Made by a program: the position numbers and the translations under genes. A DNA stretch of 64,000 nt, from positions 55,125 through 119,124 of the forward strand of contig NZ_BOOA01000020.1 in assembly GCF_016862995.1 (NCBI RefSeq). The letters run 5' to 3'. The first letter of the stretch is position 1; each line of letters begins with the position of its first letter. Below, in pieces: positions 34,265 to 42,863 of this stretch. This stretch comes from Acrocarpospora phusangensis (GTDB lineage: Bacteria; Actinomycetota; Actinomycetes; Streptosporangiales; Streptosporangiaceae). The notes beneath the pieces are model-generated. The model was not told where the DNA came from. It searched no databases and saw only the letters and a list, made by a program, of their open reading frames with translations.

Positions 34265-34984
34265 ATGACCCGTATCGATCCAGCAGCACTGGTCGCGAGT
34301 CTGCGACGGTTGCAGCAGGCCGCTCCGGCGACCGGGATCGTGTACCACTTGGAGCGAATCGTCCAAGCTGTGGACCGGATCTTCGGGTACTCGGGAGCCG
34401 GTCTGATGTTCGCGGAGCAGGATCGCACTCTGCGGTACCTGTTCTCGACCGATGAGCCCGGGCGCAGCCTGGAACACGCGCAGGCGGCGGTCGGCACGGG
34501 TCCCTGTGTCGAGGCGTACCGGGACAACACCGCGGTGACCTCGACGGATGTCAGGAAGGACAGCCGCTGGCCGGACCTGGCGGAGTTGCTGCACCCGGAC
34601 GTGCGGGCGGTCGCGGGGGTGCCGGTCCGGCTGGGCGGCGTGCCGGTGGGCACGCTCAACGTCTACCAGGACACCACCCACGAATGGGAGGAGTCCGACA
34701 CCGAGGCGCTGCACGCGTACGCGCACGTGATCGAGCAGGTGCTGGCCGCGGCCATCGAGGCCGAGGAGAAGTCCCAGCTCGCCGATCAACTCCAGTACGC
34801 GCTGGACTACCGCGTCGTCATCGAACGCGCCGTCGGCTACCTGATGGGCAAACATGATCTCACCGCCACCCAGGCCTTCACCGGCCTGCGCAAACAGGCC
34901 AGGGACAGCAGGCGCAAGGTGGCCGATCTGGCCGCGGAACTCCTCGGGGAACAGGGCCGTGGAGATCCTGATCACGCGCGCTGA
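34265..34984 (+). CDS. GAF-ANTAR domain protein
   Basis: A 239-aa regulator with a GAF domain (residues about 20-160, containing AAVGTGPCVEAYRD and AVAGVPVRLGGVPVGTLNVY) and a C-terminal ANTAR domain (about 175-228, RVVIERAVGYLMGKHDLTA with AFTGLRKQARDSRRKVADLA). ANTAR domains bind RNA hairpins and act as antiterminators, usually gated by the sensor domain. The ATG at 34265 is preceded by GAGAGGAACGAGA. It overlaps the following STAS-like gene by 26 bases and is probably translated together with it. Confidence 0.88.
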   Translation: MTRIDPAALVASLRRLQQAAPATGIVYHLERIVQAVDRIFGYSGAGLMFAEQDRTLRYLFSTDEPGRSLEHAQAAVGTGPCVEAYRDNTAVTSTDVRKDSRWPDLAELLHPDVRAVAGVPVRLGGVPVGTLNVYQDTTHEWEESDTEALHAYAHVIEQVLAAAIEAEEKSQLADQLQYALDYRVVIERAVGYLMGKHDLTATQAFTGLRKQARDSRRKVADLAAELLGEQGRGDPDHAR

Positions 34985-35435
34985 GCGGGTGGTCAGGCTG
35001 ACTTTGATCGGGGATCTCGATTTTCTCGGCGCTCCGGCATTGCGCCGCACGATCCGCGACGCGGGTGTTTTCGGCCGGCCGGTCTCCCGCTTCGAGCGGA
35101 GCCATCTCTACCTCGATCTCGCGCGGATCGCCTTCATCGACTGCGCCGGGGCCCGGACCCTCGTCTGGGCGGCCGCGCGCATGCGCGGGCGACTCACCGT
35201 GCTCTACCCGTCCAGGCCGGTCGTGCGCCTGCTCACGCTCCTGGAGTTCGATCGTTTTCTCACCGTCGTGGAGCGGGGCGATACCCTGAACGGTGATGTA
35301 CCGAATCCTGCTCACGCGAGTCCTGAGCCGTTTCGACGCCGAGACGGTTCATCATCTGACGATCCGGCTGCTCCGGATCCTGGCGCTGCTGCCGATCGGG
35401 AAGCGGATCCTCCACGGCTGGCTGGCCCCGCGTGA
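34959..35435 (+). CDS. STAS-like (anti-sigma antagonist type) protein overlapping pyrD
   Basis: About 158 aa from the GTG at 34959. Residues 10-110 follow the STAS/SpoIIAA pattern: [21 protein letters not shown], then [22 protein letters not shown] (the Asp-Cys-Ala-Gly loop where SpoIIAA has the phosphorylatable serine), and [17 protein letters not shown]. The DCAGA sequence lacks the usual Ser, so phospho-control may be absent. The last 45 residues run 140 bases into the pyrD coding region and are Asp/Pro-rich, unlike a folded domain. The true stop may be as written or the overlap may reflect a mutation. Confidence 0.65.
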   Translation: MEILITRAERVVRLTLIGDLDFLGAPALRRTIRDAGVFGRPVSRFERSHLYLDLARIAFIDCAGARTLVWAAARMRGRLTVLYPSRPVVRLLTLLEFDRFLTVVERGDTLNGDVPNPAHASPEPFRRRDGSSSDDPAAPDPGAAADREADPPRLAGPA

Positions 35436-36351
35436 CGAGGCCCTCCGTGTGCAGGCCTTCGGCGTGCACTTTCCGGGGCCTTTCGGGCTCGCCGCCGGGT
35501 TCGACAAGAACGCCCAATGCGTCGAACCGCTGGCCGCGCTGGGCTTCGGCCACGTCGAGGTCGGCACGATCACCGCGCACGCCCAGCCCGGCAACGCGCG
35601 CCCCCGCCTGTTCCGGCTGGTCCCCGAGCGGGCGATCATCAACCGGATGGGCTTCAACAACGAGGGCGCGGCGAAGGCGGCGAAACGGCTGAAGAAGCCG
35701 CGCAGCCTGCCGGTCGTGGTCGGCGTCAACATCGGCAAGACCAAGGTCGTGCCCGAGGACGAGGCCGCGCTCGACTATGTCGCCAGCGCCCGGCAGTTGG
35801 CCCCGCTCGCCGACTACCTGGTGGTCAACGTCAGCTCGCCGAACACGCCGGGCCTGCGCAACCTTCAGGCCGTCGAGCTGCTGCGGCCGCTGCTCACCCA
35901 GGTCAAAGACGTCGCGGGCCGTACGCCCCTGCTGGTGAAGATCGCGCCTGACCTGGCCGACGAGGACGTGGACGAGGTGGCGCAGCTCGCCGTCGAACTC
36001 CAGCTCGCCGGGATCATCGCCACCAACACCACGATCAGCCGGAAGAACGTCTCCTCGACGGAGCAGGGCGGACTGTCGGGGCGGCCGTTGAAGGAGCGTT
36101 CGCTGGAGGTGCTCCGGCGGCTGCACGCCAAGGTGGGGGACCGGCTCACGCTCGTCTCGGTCGGCGGCGTGGAGAGCGTGGACGACGTCTGGGAACGCCT
36201 CCTGGCCGGCGCCACCCTGGTCCAGGGTTACACCGGGTTCATCTACGGGGGGCCGCTGTGGCCGTCCCGGATCAACCGCCGCCTCTCCCGCCGCCTGCGC
36301 CGGCACGGGTACACGTCGATCACCCAGGTCATCGGGCGCGTCGCCGACTAG
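35296..36351 (+). CDS. pyrD: Dihydroorotate dehydrogenase (class 2)
   Basis: The 351-aa product is a class 2, quinone-linked dihydroorotate dehydrogenase of pyrimidine synthesis. The N-terminal membrane-associating helix [20 protein letters not shown] is present. Family motifs follow: [38 protein letters not shown], and [16 protein letters not shown] with the catalytic serine. [13 protein letters not shown] and IIATNTT then lead to SGRPL and LVSVGGVES for FMN. The ATG at 35296 is preceded by a GTG codon (35293) that could also serve. The start lies inside the upstream STAS-like frame. Confidence 0.95.
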   Translation: MYRILLTRVLSRFDAETVHHLTIRLLRILALLPIGKRILHGWLAPRDEALRVQAFGVHFPGPFGLAAGFDKNAQCVEPLAALGFGHVEVGTITAHAQPGNARPRLFRLVPERAIINRMGFNNEGAAKAAKRLKKPRSLPVVVGVNIGKTKVVPEDEAALDYVASARQLAPLADYLVVNVSSPNTPGLRNLQAVELLRPLLTQVKDVAGRTPLLVKIAPDLADEDVDEVAQLAVELQLAGIIATNTTISRKNVSSTEQGGLSGRPLKERSLEVLRRLHAKVGDRLTLVSVGGVESVDDVWERLLAGATLVQGYTGFIYGGPLWPSRINRRLSRRLRRHGYTSITQVIGRVAD

Positions 36352-36352
36352 A

Positions 36353-37204
36353 TCACCCCTTGTCCGAGCCCTCGTTGGCCCCTCGCACGAAGTAGCGCTG
36401 GAAGACGACGAAGATCACGGCCACGGGGATCGTGGCCAGGACGGCCGCGCCCAGTTTGAGCGGGTACTGGGTGCCCACGCCGAGGGAGCCCGAGACCAGG
36501 TCCGCGAGTCCTCGGGGCAGGGTGAACAGGGCGGGGTCCTGGACCGCCACCAGGCTGTGCGGGAACTCGTTCCACGTGGCCTGGAACGAGATGATCGTCA
36601 GGGTGATCAGCGCGGGCCGCGCCATCGGGAGCACGACCGACCAGAAGGTCCGGAACACCCCGGCGCCGTCGATCCGGGCGGCTTCCTCGACGCTGACCGG
36701 GATGGACTCGAAGAACTGCTTCATGATGAAGACGCCGCCCGCGTCCACGATCACCGGCAGGATCAGCGCCGTGTAGCTGTTGTAGATGCCCAGCTGGTTC
36801 AGCACCAGGAACTTCGGGATGAACAGCACCACGCCGGGCACCGCCAGGATGGCCAGAACCGCCGCGAACAGGCCGGCTCGGCCGCGGAAGCGGAGGCGGG
36901 CCAGCGCGTACCCGGCCATGGAGTTGAGCAAAAGGCGGGCGAGGGTGACCACGATCGTCACGAACACCGAGTTGCCCAGCCAGAGCGGCAGGTCCGTGCC
37001 GAGGAACACCCGCTCGTACCCGGCCGTGGAGAGCGGGTCGGGAATGGGCGACAGCGCGCTCGACACCGCGTCGGGCTCGGTCTTGAGCGAGTTGCCGATC
37101 TGGATGACGAACGGGTAGAGGAAGACCAGCGCGAAGAAGATCAGGACGCAGTAGCCCAGGAACGATGAGGCGAGCGTGCGCCCACCGGTGGTGTCGCGTG
37201 CCAC
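36353..37204 (-). CDS. Carbohydrate ABC transporter permease (MalG type)
   Basis: A 283-aa inner-membrane permease with about six transmembrane segments. The EAA loop is at VEEAARIDGAGVFRTFWSVVLPMARPAL, the contact for the ATPase. It starts with a GTG one base after the stop of the partner permease and is last in the lacI-SBP-permease-permease operon. No ATP-binding protein is encoded nearby, as is common for actinobacterial sugar importers that share one ATPase. Substrate is unknown. Confidence 0.9.
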   Translation of the reverse strand: MARDTTGGRTLASSFLGYCVLIFFALVFLYPFVIQIGNSLKTEPDAVSSALSPIPDPLSTAGYERVFLGTDLPLWLGNSVFVTIVVTLARLLLNSMAGYALARLRFRGRAGLFAAVLAILAVPGVVLFIPKFLVLNQLGIYNSYTALILPVIVDAGGVFIMKQFFESIPVSVEEAARIDGAGVFRTFWSVVLPMARPALITLTIISFQATWNEFPHSLVAVQDPALFTLPRGLADLVSGSLGVGTQYPLKLGAAVLATIPVAVIFVVFQRYFVRGANEGSDKG

Positions 37205-37205
37205 C

Positions 37206-38252
37206 TCACACCTTCCGATCCCGCATGATCCATCGCTGGACCAGCGTCAGCACCACGATGATGGCGAACAGCACGAACGAGATCGCCGTGCCGGAGCCGT
37301 ACTCGAAGCTCCGGAAGGCCGTCTGGTACGAGAGGAACGCCGGAGTGAGGGTGGTCTTGGCGGGGTTGCCCTGGCTCATCACGTAGACCTGGTCGAAGAT
37401 CTGCCAGGTGGAGATCATGCCGAGGGTGAGCACCAGGAAGAGCGTGGGCTTGAGCATGGGGAGCGTCACGTACCGGAACACGCCCTTGCGGCCGGCGCCG
37501 TCGAGCTTGGCGGCCTCTTCGAGGGTGACCGGGATGTCCTGGAGGGCGGCCAGGAACATCAGCATGAACGTGCCGGAGGTCGTCCAGATCACCAGCATGA
37601 TGATCGTGCTCATCGCCACGCTAGGCCCCGACAGCCAGTCCCACCAGGAGAGCCCGAAAGGCCCGGGTTCCAGCAGCGCGGCCGGGGGAGCGTCGATGTC
37701 CACCAGGCCGAGCCCGTTCAGCAGCAGGTGCAGGAGCCCGCGGGCGTCGGAGAACCACTGCGGCCCGTCCACGCCGAACAGGCCCAGCAGGTTGTTGACC
37801 GCACCCGAGTTGGCGAACACGAACAGGAAGACCACGCTGATCGCCACCGAACTGGTGACCGAGGGGAAGAAGAACGCGGCCCGGAAGAATGACTTGCCGC
37901 GCAGCAGCCGGTTGTTGACGATCAGCGCCAGGCCGAGCGCCAGCACCGTCTGGCACGGCACCACGATCACCACGTAGTAGAAGTTGTTGCGCAGGCTGGT
38001 CATGAAGTCCTGCCTGGTCAGCCCGTCCTCGGTGAACAGCCGGGTGTAGTTCTCCGCGCCCACGAAAGGCACGGTGGACCGGAACGGGCTGCCCTGCCCG
38101 TTCCAGTCGGTGAGGCTCACCCAGAGCGCCATCAGGATCGGCAGCAGCATGAACAGCCCGAGGATGACGACCACCGGCGCCACGAACAGCCAGCCCGCGA
38201 GGTTCTCCCTGGCGGCGGTGGAGAGACCCCGGCGCCGCGCGGCAACAGCCAC
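37206..38252 (-). CDS. Carbohydrate ABC transporter permease (MalF type)
   Basis: The 348-aa protein has a signal-anchor region (WLFVAPVVVILGLFMLLPI), several more membrane segments and the EAA loop EEAAKLDGAGRKGVFRYVTLPML. A large insert at about 160-215 (between membrane segments, containing GPQWFSDARGLLHLLL and LSWWDWL) is longer than in typical MalF homologues of this size. The GTG start has an excellent AAAGGAGG site. It forms the permease pair with the next gene. Confidence 0.9.
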   Translation of the reverse strand: MAVAARRRGLSTAARENLAGWLFVAPVVVILGLFMLLPILMALWVSLTDWNGQGSPFRSTVPFVGAENYTRLFTEDGLTRQDFMTSLRNNFYYVVIVVPCQTVLALGLALIVNNRLLRGKSFFRAAFFFPSVTSSVAISVVFLFVFANSGAVNNLLGLFGVDGPQWFSDARGLLHLLLNGLGLVDIDAPPAALLEPGPFGLSWWDWLSGPSVAMSTIIMLVIWTTSGTFMLMFLAALQDIPVTLEEAAKLDGAGRKGVFRYVTLPMLKPTLFLVLTLGMISTWQIFDQVYVMSQGNPAKTTLTPAFLSYQTAFRSFEYGSGTAISFVLFAIIVVLTLVQRWIMRDRKV

Positions 38253-38320
38253 GACGGCCTCCTTTCAAGCCCGCCCGGTACGGCACCCGCCCGCGGATGC
38301 CGTACCGGCCGGGGGTGGGG

Positions 38321-39577
38321 TTAGTTGCCGAGGGCTGCCGTGGTGTTCTTCTGCACCCGCTCCAGCAGGGCCTTCGGCTCGGTCGAGCCGAGCTGCTGGA
38401 TGCCGGTGTCGAAGTCCGCCAGCACGCTGTCCATCTTGGGCGCGTTGACCGGGCCGTGCGCGTAGTCGGCGCCGTTCACGAAGGGCGCGTCGGCGGGGAA
38501 GGCCGCGGTGTAGGCGTCCTTGGCCGACTGGCGGGACGGCATGACACCGAACGCCTGGGCGAACGCCATCTGCTGGTCGACGGTGGTCATCGCCTCGACG
38601 AAGCTGACGGCCTGCTCCTTGTACTTGCTCTTGGCGGAGATGCCCCAGCAGTTGGTGAAGGAGAGGGTGCCCTTGCCCTTGGGCCCGGCCGGCATCTCGT
38701 GCACGGAGTACTTCACGTCGGGGAAGTCGTTGGTGAGCGCGCCCTTGATCCAGTTGCCTTCGACGGTCATGGCGGCCTTGCCCTTGCCGAAGGCCTCACC
38801 GGCCCAGCCCGAGTCCAGCTGCTTGGGCGTCTGGGCGAGCTTGTCCTGCATGAGGCTCTTGACGTAGGTGAGCGCGGCCAGGTTCTCGGGGGTGTCGGCG
38901 GTGGCGGTCTTGCCGTCCGGGCTGAGGATCCAGCCGCCCGCGCCGACCATGAAGGCGCCGACCCGGTCCCGGGTGTCGCCGAGCGCCAGCGGGGTGATGT
39001 CCTTGGCCTTCAGCTTCTCGCTGACCGTGGTGAGCTGCTCCCAGGTGGTCGGCACGTCGGCGTCGCCGAGCCCGGCCTTGGCCCACAGGTCGGAGTTGAT
39101 GACCAGGGCGAGGGTGGAGAAGTCCTTGGGCGCGCAGTAGTACTTGCCGTCGTAGGTGAAGGTGTCGCGCAGGCTCTGGTAGAAGTCCGTGGGATTGGAG
39201 ATCTTGTCGCCGTACGGCTCCAGCGCGCCGACGCTGGCGTAGTCGGCGAAGCGGGAGGCGTCCACGTAGAACACGTCGGGCGGGCTGTCGCCGGCGAAGG
39301 CCTGGCCGAGCTGCTGGGCCAGGTCCTGGGCGGGGGTCACGGTGGCCTTGTTGCCGGTCTTGGTGGCCCACGCGGCGGCGGCGTCGTTGACCGCCTTGGT
39401 CTCGGCCTCGCCGGAGGAACCGATCAGGATCTGCAGGTCGGCCGGGCCCGCGGAGGCCGGCGCCTGGCTGGGGGCGGCGTTGGGCTCCTCGAAACCGCTG
39501 CCGCAGGCGGCTGCCGAGAGCAGGGCGGCGGAGGCGGCGGACAGGACGACCGCCTTCCGGAGGGTGCTGCGCTTCAT
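38321..39577 (-). CDS. Sugar ABC transporter substrate-binding lipoprotein
   Basis: A 418-aa extracellular solute-binding protein (family 1). The lipobox LLSAAACGS sets the lipidated Cys at about residue 25. The mature part shows the usual order: PPDVFYVDASRFADYA, YCAPKDFSTLALVINSDLW, and FTNCWGISAKSKYKEQAVSF. It delivers a carbohydrate to the two permeases downstream. It is encoded 35 bases after the LacI-type gene and probably cotranscribed with it. The sugar cannot be named from the sequence. Confidence 0.9.
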   Translation of the reverse strand: MKRSTLRKAVVLSAASAALLSAAACGSGFEEPNAAPSQAPASAGPADLQILIGSSGEAETKAVNDAAAAWATKTGNKATVTPAQDLAQQLGQAFAGDSPPDVFYVDASRFADYASVGALEPYGDKISNPTDFYQSLRDTFTYDGKYYCAPKDFSTLALVINSDLWAKAGLGDADVPTTWEQLTTVSEKLKAKDITPLALGDTRDRVGAFMVGAGGWILSPDGKTATADTPENLAALTYVKSLMQDKLAQTPKQLDSGWAGEAFGKGKAAMTVEGNWIKGALTNDFPDVKYSVHEMPAGPKGKGTLSFTNCWGISAKSKYKEQAVSFVEAMTTVDQQMAFAQAFGVMPSRQSAKDAYTAAFPADAPFVNGADYAHGPVNAPKMDSVLADFDTGIQQLGSTEPKALLERVQKNTTAALGN

Positions 39578-39612
39578 CGCGATGTTCCTTATCTTTCCGG
39601 GTTGTGCTGGCT

Positions 39613-40626
39613 TCAGGCGGACTGCCGTACGACCAGGGAGGGCGGGAGCAGGAGGTTGCCGGGCGGAGTTCCGTCGAGGGCGCGGCCGAGCAGGTCCATG
39701 CAGCGGGCCGCGGCGTCGGTCAGGGGCTGGTGCACGCTGGTCAGCCCGATCGCCTTGGCCACCGGCGTGTCGTCGAAGCCGGTCACGGCGATCCGCCGGT
39801 ACGCCTCCGCGTGCCAGGCCGGATTGGGCGAGCGGGCCACGTGCAGGGCGCCGAGCGCGAGCGAGTCGCTGGCGCAGACCAGGGCGGTGATGTCGGGGTC
39901 GGCGGTGAGCAGGTCACGGGCCGCCGCCTCGCCGTCGGCGATGCCGTCGGGGGTCTCCCGGCTCAGGCCGGCCGGATCCAAACCCGCCCCCGCGAGGGCC
40001 CGCCGCCATCCCTCCCGCCGGTCGTCGCCGACTCCGGAGCCGGACGGCCAGCCGATGAAGGCGATCCGGCGGTGCCCGGCGGCCAGCAGGTGCTCCGTGG
40101 CGGCCTCGGTGCCCGCGGAGCCGTCCACGTCCACCCACGGGTGCACGTCCGCCGGCTCGCTCCACGGACGGCCGAAGGTGACGAACGGCAGCCCTCGTTC
40201 TAACAGCCAGGAGGTGCGGGCGTCCTTGTGGTGGGTGCTGGTGAGCACGAAACCATCCGGTTCGTACGCGCCGAGCAGGTCCTGGAAGGCGGCGATCTCC
40301 TTCTGGTCGTCGGCCGCCGTGTACAGCAGGAGCCGGTAGCCGGCGCCGGCGGCCGACTCGGTCAGCCCGTGCAGGAACCGGTCGAAGACCGAGCCGTTGA
40401 CGCCGTCGCCGGCCGGGTCGATCCGGATGGCGATCAGCTTGGACCTGCCGGTGCGCATCTGGCGGGCCGCGAAGTTGACCCGGTACCCGAGTTCCTCGAC
40501 CACCTCCAGCACCCGCTGGCGGGTCTCCGGCCGGACCACTTCGGGTGTGTTCAGCGCGTTGGAAACGGTCTGCCGCGACACCCCGGCAACCCGGGCAACG
40601 TCGGCGATCGTCACCTTATCTGCCAT
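39613..40626 (-). CDS. LacI-family transcriptional regulator
   Basis: A 337-aa LacI/GalR protein. The helix-turn-helix and hinge are at the N-terminus (VTIADVARVAGVSRQTVSNAL, then LGYRVNFAARQMRTGRS). The effector domain follows, with DGFVLTSTHH and GHRRIAFIGWP, then LVCASDSLALGALH. The ATG at 40626 has AAAGGTG at good spacing; a GTG at 40632 is possible. It is the first gene of the importer operon. Two palindromic sites just upstream, shared with the divergent glucosidase gene, are its probable operators. Confidence 0.93.
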   Translation of the reverse strand: MADKVTIADVARVAGVSRQTVSNALNTPEVVRPETRQRVLEVVEELGYRVNFAARQMRTGRSKLIAIRIDPAGDGVNGSVFDRFLHGLTESAAGAGYRLLLYTAADDQKEIAAFQDLLGAYEPDGFVLTSTHHKDARTSWLLERGLPFVTFGRPWSEPADVHPWVDVDGSAGTEAATEHLLAAGHRRIAFIGWPSGSGVGDDRREGWRRALAGAGLDPAGLSRETPDGIADGEAAARDLLTADPDITALVCASDSLALGALHVARSPNPAWHAEAYRRIAVTGFDDTPVAKAIGLTSVHQPLTDAAARCMDLLGRALDGTPPGNLLLPPSLVVRQSA

Positions 40627-40645
40627 GAACACACCTTTCGGGGGG

Positions 40646-40687
40646 TTGAACGTTCAAATGGAAGTAAGGCATGATTTGATCGTTCAA
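40646..40687. promoter_or_regulatory. Paired LacI-type operators
   Basis: TTGAACGTTCAA (40646-40657) is a perfect 12-bp palindrome with a central CG, typical of LacI-family operators. TTGATCGTTCAA (40676-40687) is a second copy with one changed base, 30 bases away centre to centre. They lie between the LacI-type start (40626) and the divergent glucosidase-like gene (40776), so both promoters are likely repressed by the local LacI protein. Confidence 0.75.
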
Positions 40688-40775
40688 GTTAAGGAATTGT
40701 TTCGCAATCTGCACCTACGGCGACCGTCTGTCAAGACCTCAGGGCGCCGGAGCGAGGTAACGAAAGGGACTACTT

Positions 40776-42863
40776 GTGCTTGCCTCGGCCAACCCGGAAC
40801 CGCACGGCGACCATGCCGATCATGGGGATCAGCGCCTGCAACCGTTGCTGCACGACCTGGTCAGCACGGTCATGGCGCCCACCAGCGCGCTCAGCGGCGC
40901 CGACGGGCAGATCCGCCCGGCGGGGGTGCAGGGGCTCTTCCACGCCGACAGCCGCGCGCTGTCCCAGGCGGTCCTGCTGGTCGACGGCCACGAGCCGGAG
41001 GCGATCGGTTACGCCCCCGCGGGGGCGGGGCGCAGTCGGTTCACCTCGCTGGCGCGCCGGCTCGGCGACCGTACGCCGGACCCGACCGTGCGGATCGACC
41101 GGGTGCGGGAGATCGCGCCGACGGGGATGAGTGAGCGGGTGGAGATCGCGTCCACCGCGTCGATGACCGTGACGGCGACGGTGAGTGTGGCGTTGGGGTG
41201 TGATTTCGCGTCCATCGACGTGGTGAAGTCCGGTGGGGTGGGGCGGGCGGGGGACGGAGTCCGTACCGGGCCCGGGCAGGTGACGTGGCAGTCGGGAGGG
41301 ATCCGGGTGGTCGCGACCGGGGCGGGGGCCTCGGTGGCGGGCGAGTCGCTGGAGTGGCAGGTCACGCTGGCGCCGCGCAGCCGGGTCGTTCTGTACTGGG
41401 ACGTTCTGGTGGAGGATCCGGAGGCGGTGGTGGCCGCGCCGCGCGGGGAGCTGGAGTGGAGCGTGCCGGGCGTGACCGCTGCGGACCGGCGGCTGACCCG
41501 GATGCTCGACCAGGCCCTGGACGACCTCACCTCGCTGCGGCTGACCGAGACGGCCACGCCGGGGGACACATTCCTCGGCGCGGGCGTGCCCTGGTTCCTG
41601 ACGCTGTTCGGGCGGGACAGCCTGTGGGCGGCCTCGATGATGCTGCCGCTGGGCACCGGCCTGGCCGCGGGCACGCTGCGCACGCTGGCCCGGCGGCAGG
41701 GCACGCGGCTCGACCCGGCCACCGGGGAGGCGCCCGGCAAGATCCTGCACGAGCTGCGCAGGAACGAGTTCGTGGAGCCCGCGCACAACGTGCGGCTGCC
41801 GGCGGCCTACTACGGCACCATCGACGCCACCCCGCTCTGGATCAGCCTGCTGCACGACGCCTGGCGGTGGGGCCTCGCGGAGGCCGAGGTGGCGGCGCTG
41901 CTGCCCCACCTGGAGCGGGCCCTCGGCTGGCTGCGCGACCACGCCGACCCGGACGGCGACGGATTCGTCGAATACATCGACGCCAGCGGCCAGGGCCTGG
42001 CCAACCAGGGCTGGAAGGACTCCGGCGACTCCGTGCGGTTCCGGCACGGCGGCACCGCCGAGGCGCCGATCGCCCTCGTGGAGGTCCAGGGGTACGCCTA
42101 CCGGGCGGCCAGGCAGGGAGCGGCGCTGCTCGACGCGTTCGGCCGCCCGGGCGCGGCCGAGTGGCGCGAGTACGCCGCCGCGCTGGCCGAACGCTTCCGC
42201 GCCGCGTTCTGGGTGGACGGCCCCCACGGCCGCTACCCGGCCCTCGCCCTCGACCGGGACAAGCAGCCGGTGGACGCGCTGACCAGCAACATCGGCCACC
42301 TGCTCGGCACCGGCCTGCTGTCGGAGGAGGAGACGGCGCAGGTCGCGCGGCTGCTCGCCGGGCCCGCCATGGCGGCCGGGTTCGGACTGCGCACGATGTC
42401 GGCGGAGGACGGCGGCTTCAGCACGCTCTCCTACCACTGCGGGTCGATCTGGCCGCACGACACGGCCATCGTCATCGCGGGACTGGCCAGGGAGGGCTAC
42501 GGGGAGCAGGCGGCGCTGCTGGCCGACGGGCTGCTCAGCGCGGCCGAGACGTTCGGCTACCGGCTGCCCGAACTGTTCGCCGGGGACGACCGGGCGAGCG
42601 TGATCAGGCCGGTGCCGTACCCGGCGGCGTGCCGGCCGCAGGCCTGGTCGGCCGCCGCCGCGGTCACCATCGCGCACGCGGCGGTCGGCCTCTACCCCGA
42701 CGTGCCCGGCGGGCGCGCGGTCCTGCGGCCCCTGTCCGGGGCTCCGCTCGGGGCCGTGTCCGTACGGGGGCTGCGGATCGGGGAGGCCCGCGTCGACGTG
42801 CACGTGGACCACGACGGCAAGGCCGCCGCCACGGGACTCCCCGCGGGGATGTCGCTCAGCTGA
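40776..42863 (+). CDS. Amylo-alpha-1,6-glucosidase / glycogen debranching-like protein
   Basis: A 695-aa protein with an N-terminal glycogen-debranching beta domain (to about residue 230; LFHADSRALSQAVLLVDG) and a C-terminal (alpha/alpha)6 glucosidase-type barrel, seen in GAGVPWFLTLFGRDSLWA, NQGWKDSGDSVRFRHG and YHCGSIWPHDTAI. The acidic residues in FGRDS and KDSGDS are candidates for the active site. It is divergent from the sugar importer operon and shares its LacI-type operators, suggesting hydrolysis of an imported oligosaccharide. The start is a GTG. Its 3' end overlaps the convergent GH20 gene by 8 bases. Confidence 0.85.
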   Translation: MLASANPEPHGDHADHGDQRLQPLLHDLVSTVMAPTSALSGADGQIRPAGVQGLFHADSRALSQAVLLVDGHEPEAIGYAPAGAGRSRFTSLARRLGDRTPDPTVRIDRVREIAPTGMSERVEIASTASMTVTATVSVALGCDFASIDVVKSGGVGRAGDGVRTGPGQVTWQSGGIRVVATGAGASVAGESLEWQVTLAPRSRVVLYWDVLVEDPEAVVAAPRGELEWSVPGVTAADRRLTRMLDQALDDLTSLRLTETATPGDTFLGAGVPWFLTLFGRDSLWAASMMLPLGTGLAAGTLRTLARRQGTRLDPATGEAPGKILHELRRNEFVEPAHNVRLPAAYYGTIDATPLWISLLHDAWRWGLAEAEVAALLPHLERALGWLRDHADPDGDGFVEYIDASGQGLANQGWKDSGDSVRFRHGGTAEAPIALVEVQGYAYRAARQGAALLDAFGRPGAAEWREYAAALAERFRAAFWVDGPHGRYPALALDRDKQPVDALTSNIGHLLGTGLLSEEETAQVARLLAGPAMAAGFGLRTMSAEDGGFSTLSYHCGSIWPHDTAIVIAGLAREGYGEQAALLADGLLSAAETFGYRLPELFAGDDRASVIRPVPYPAACRPQAWSAAAAVTIAHAAVGLYPDVPGGRAVLRPLSGAPLGAVSVRGLRIGEARVDVHVDHDGKAAATGLPAGMSLS

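Noticed and set aside
38297..40339. Very long plus-strand open frame opposite the substrate-binding and LacI genes
   Set aside because: Antisense shadow of GC-rich coding sequence; the minus-strand genes have clear family motifs.
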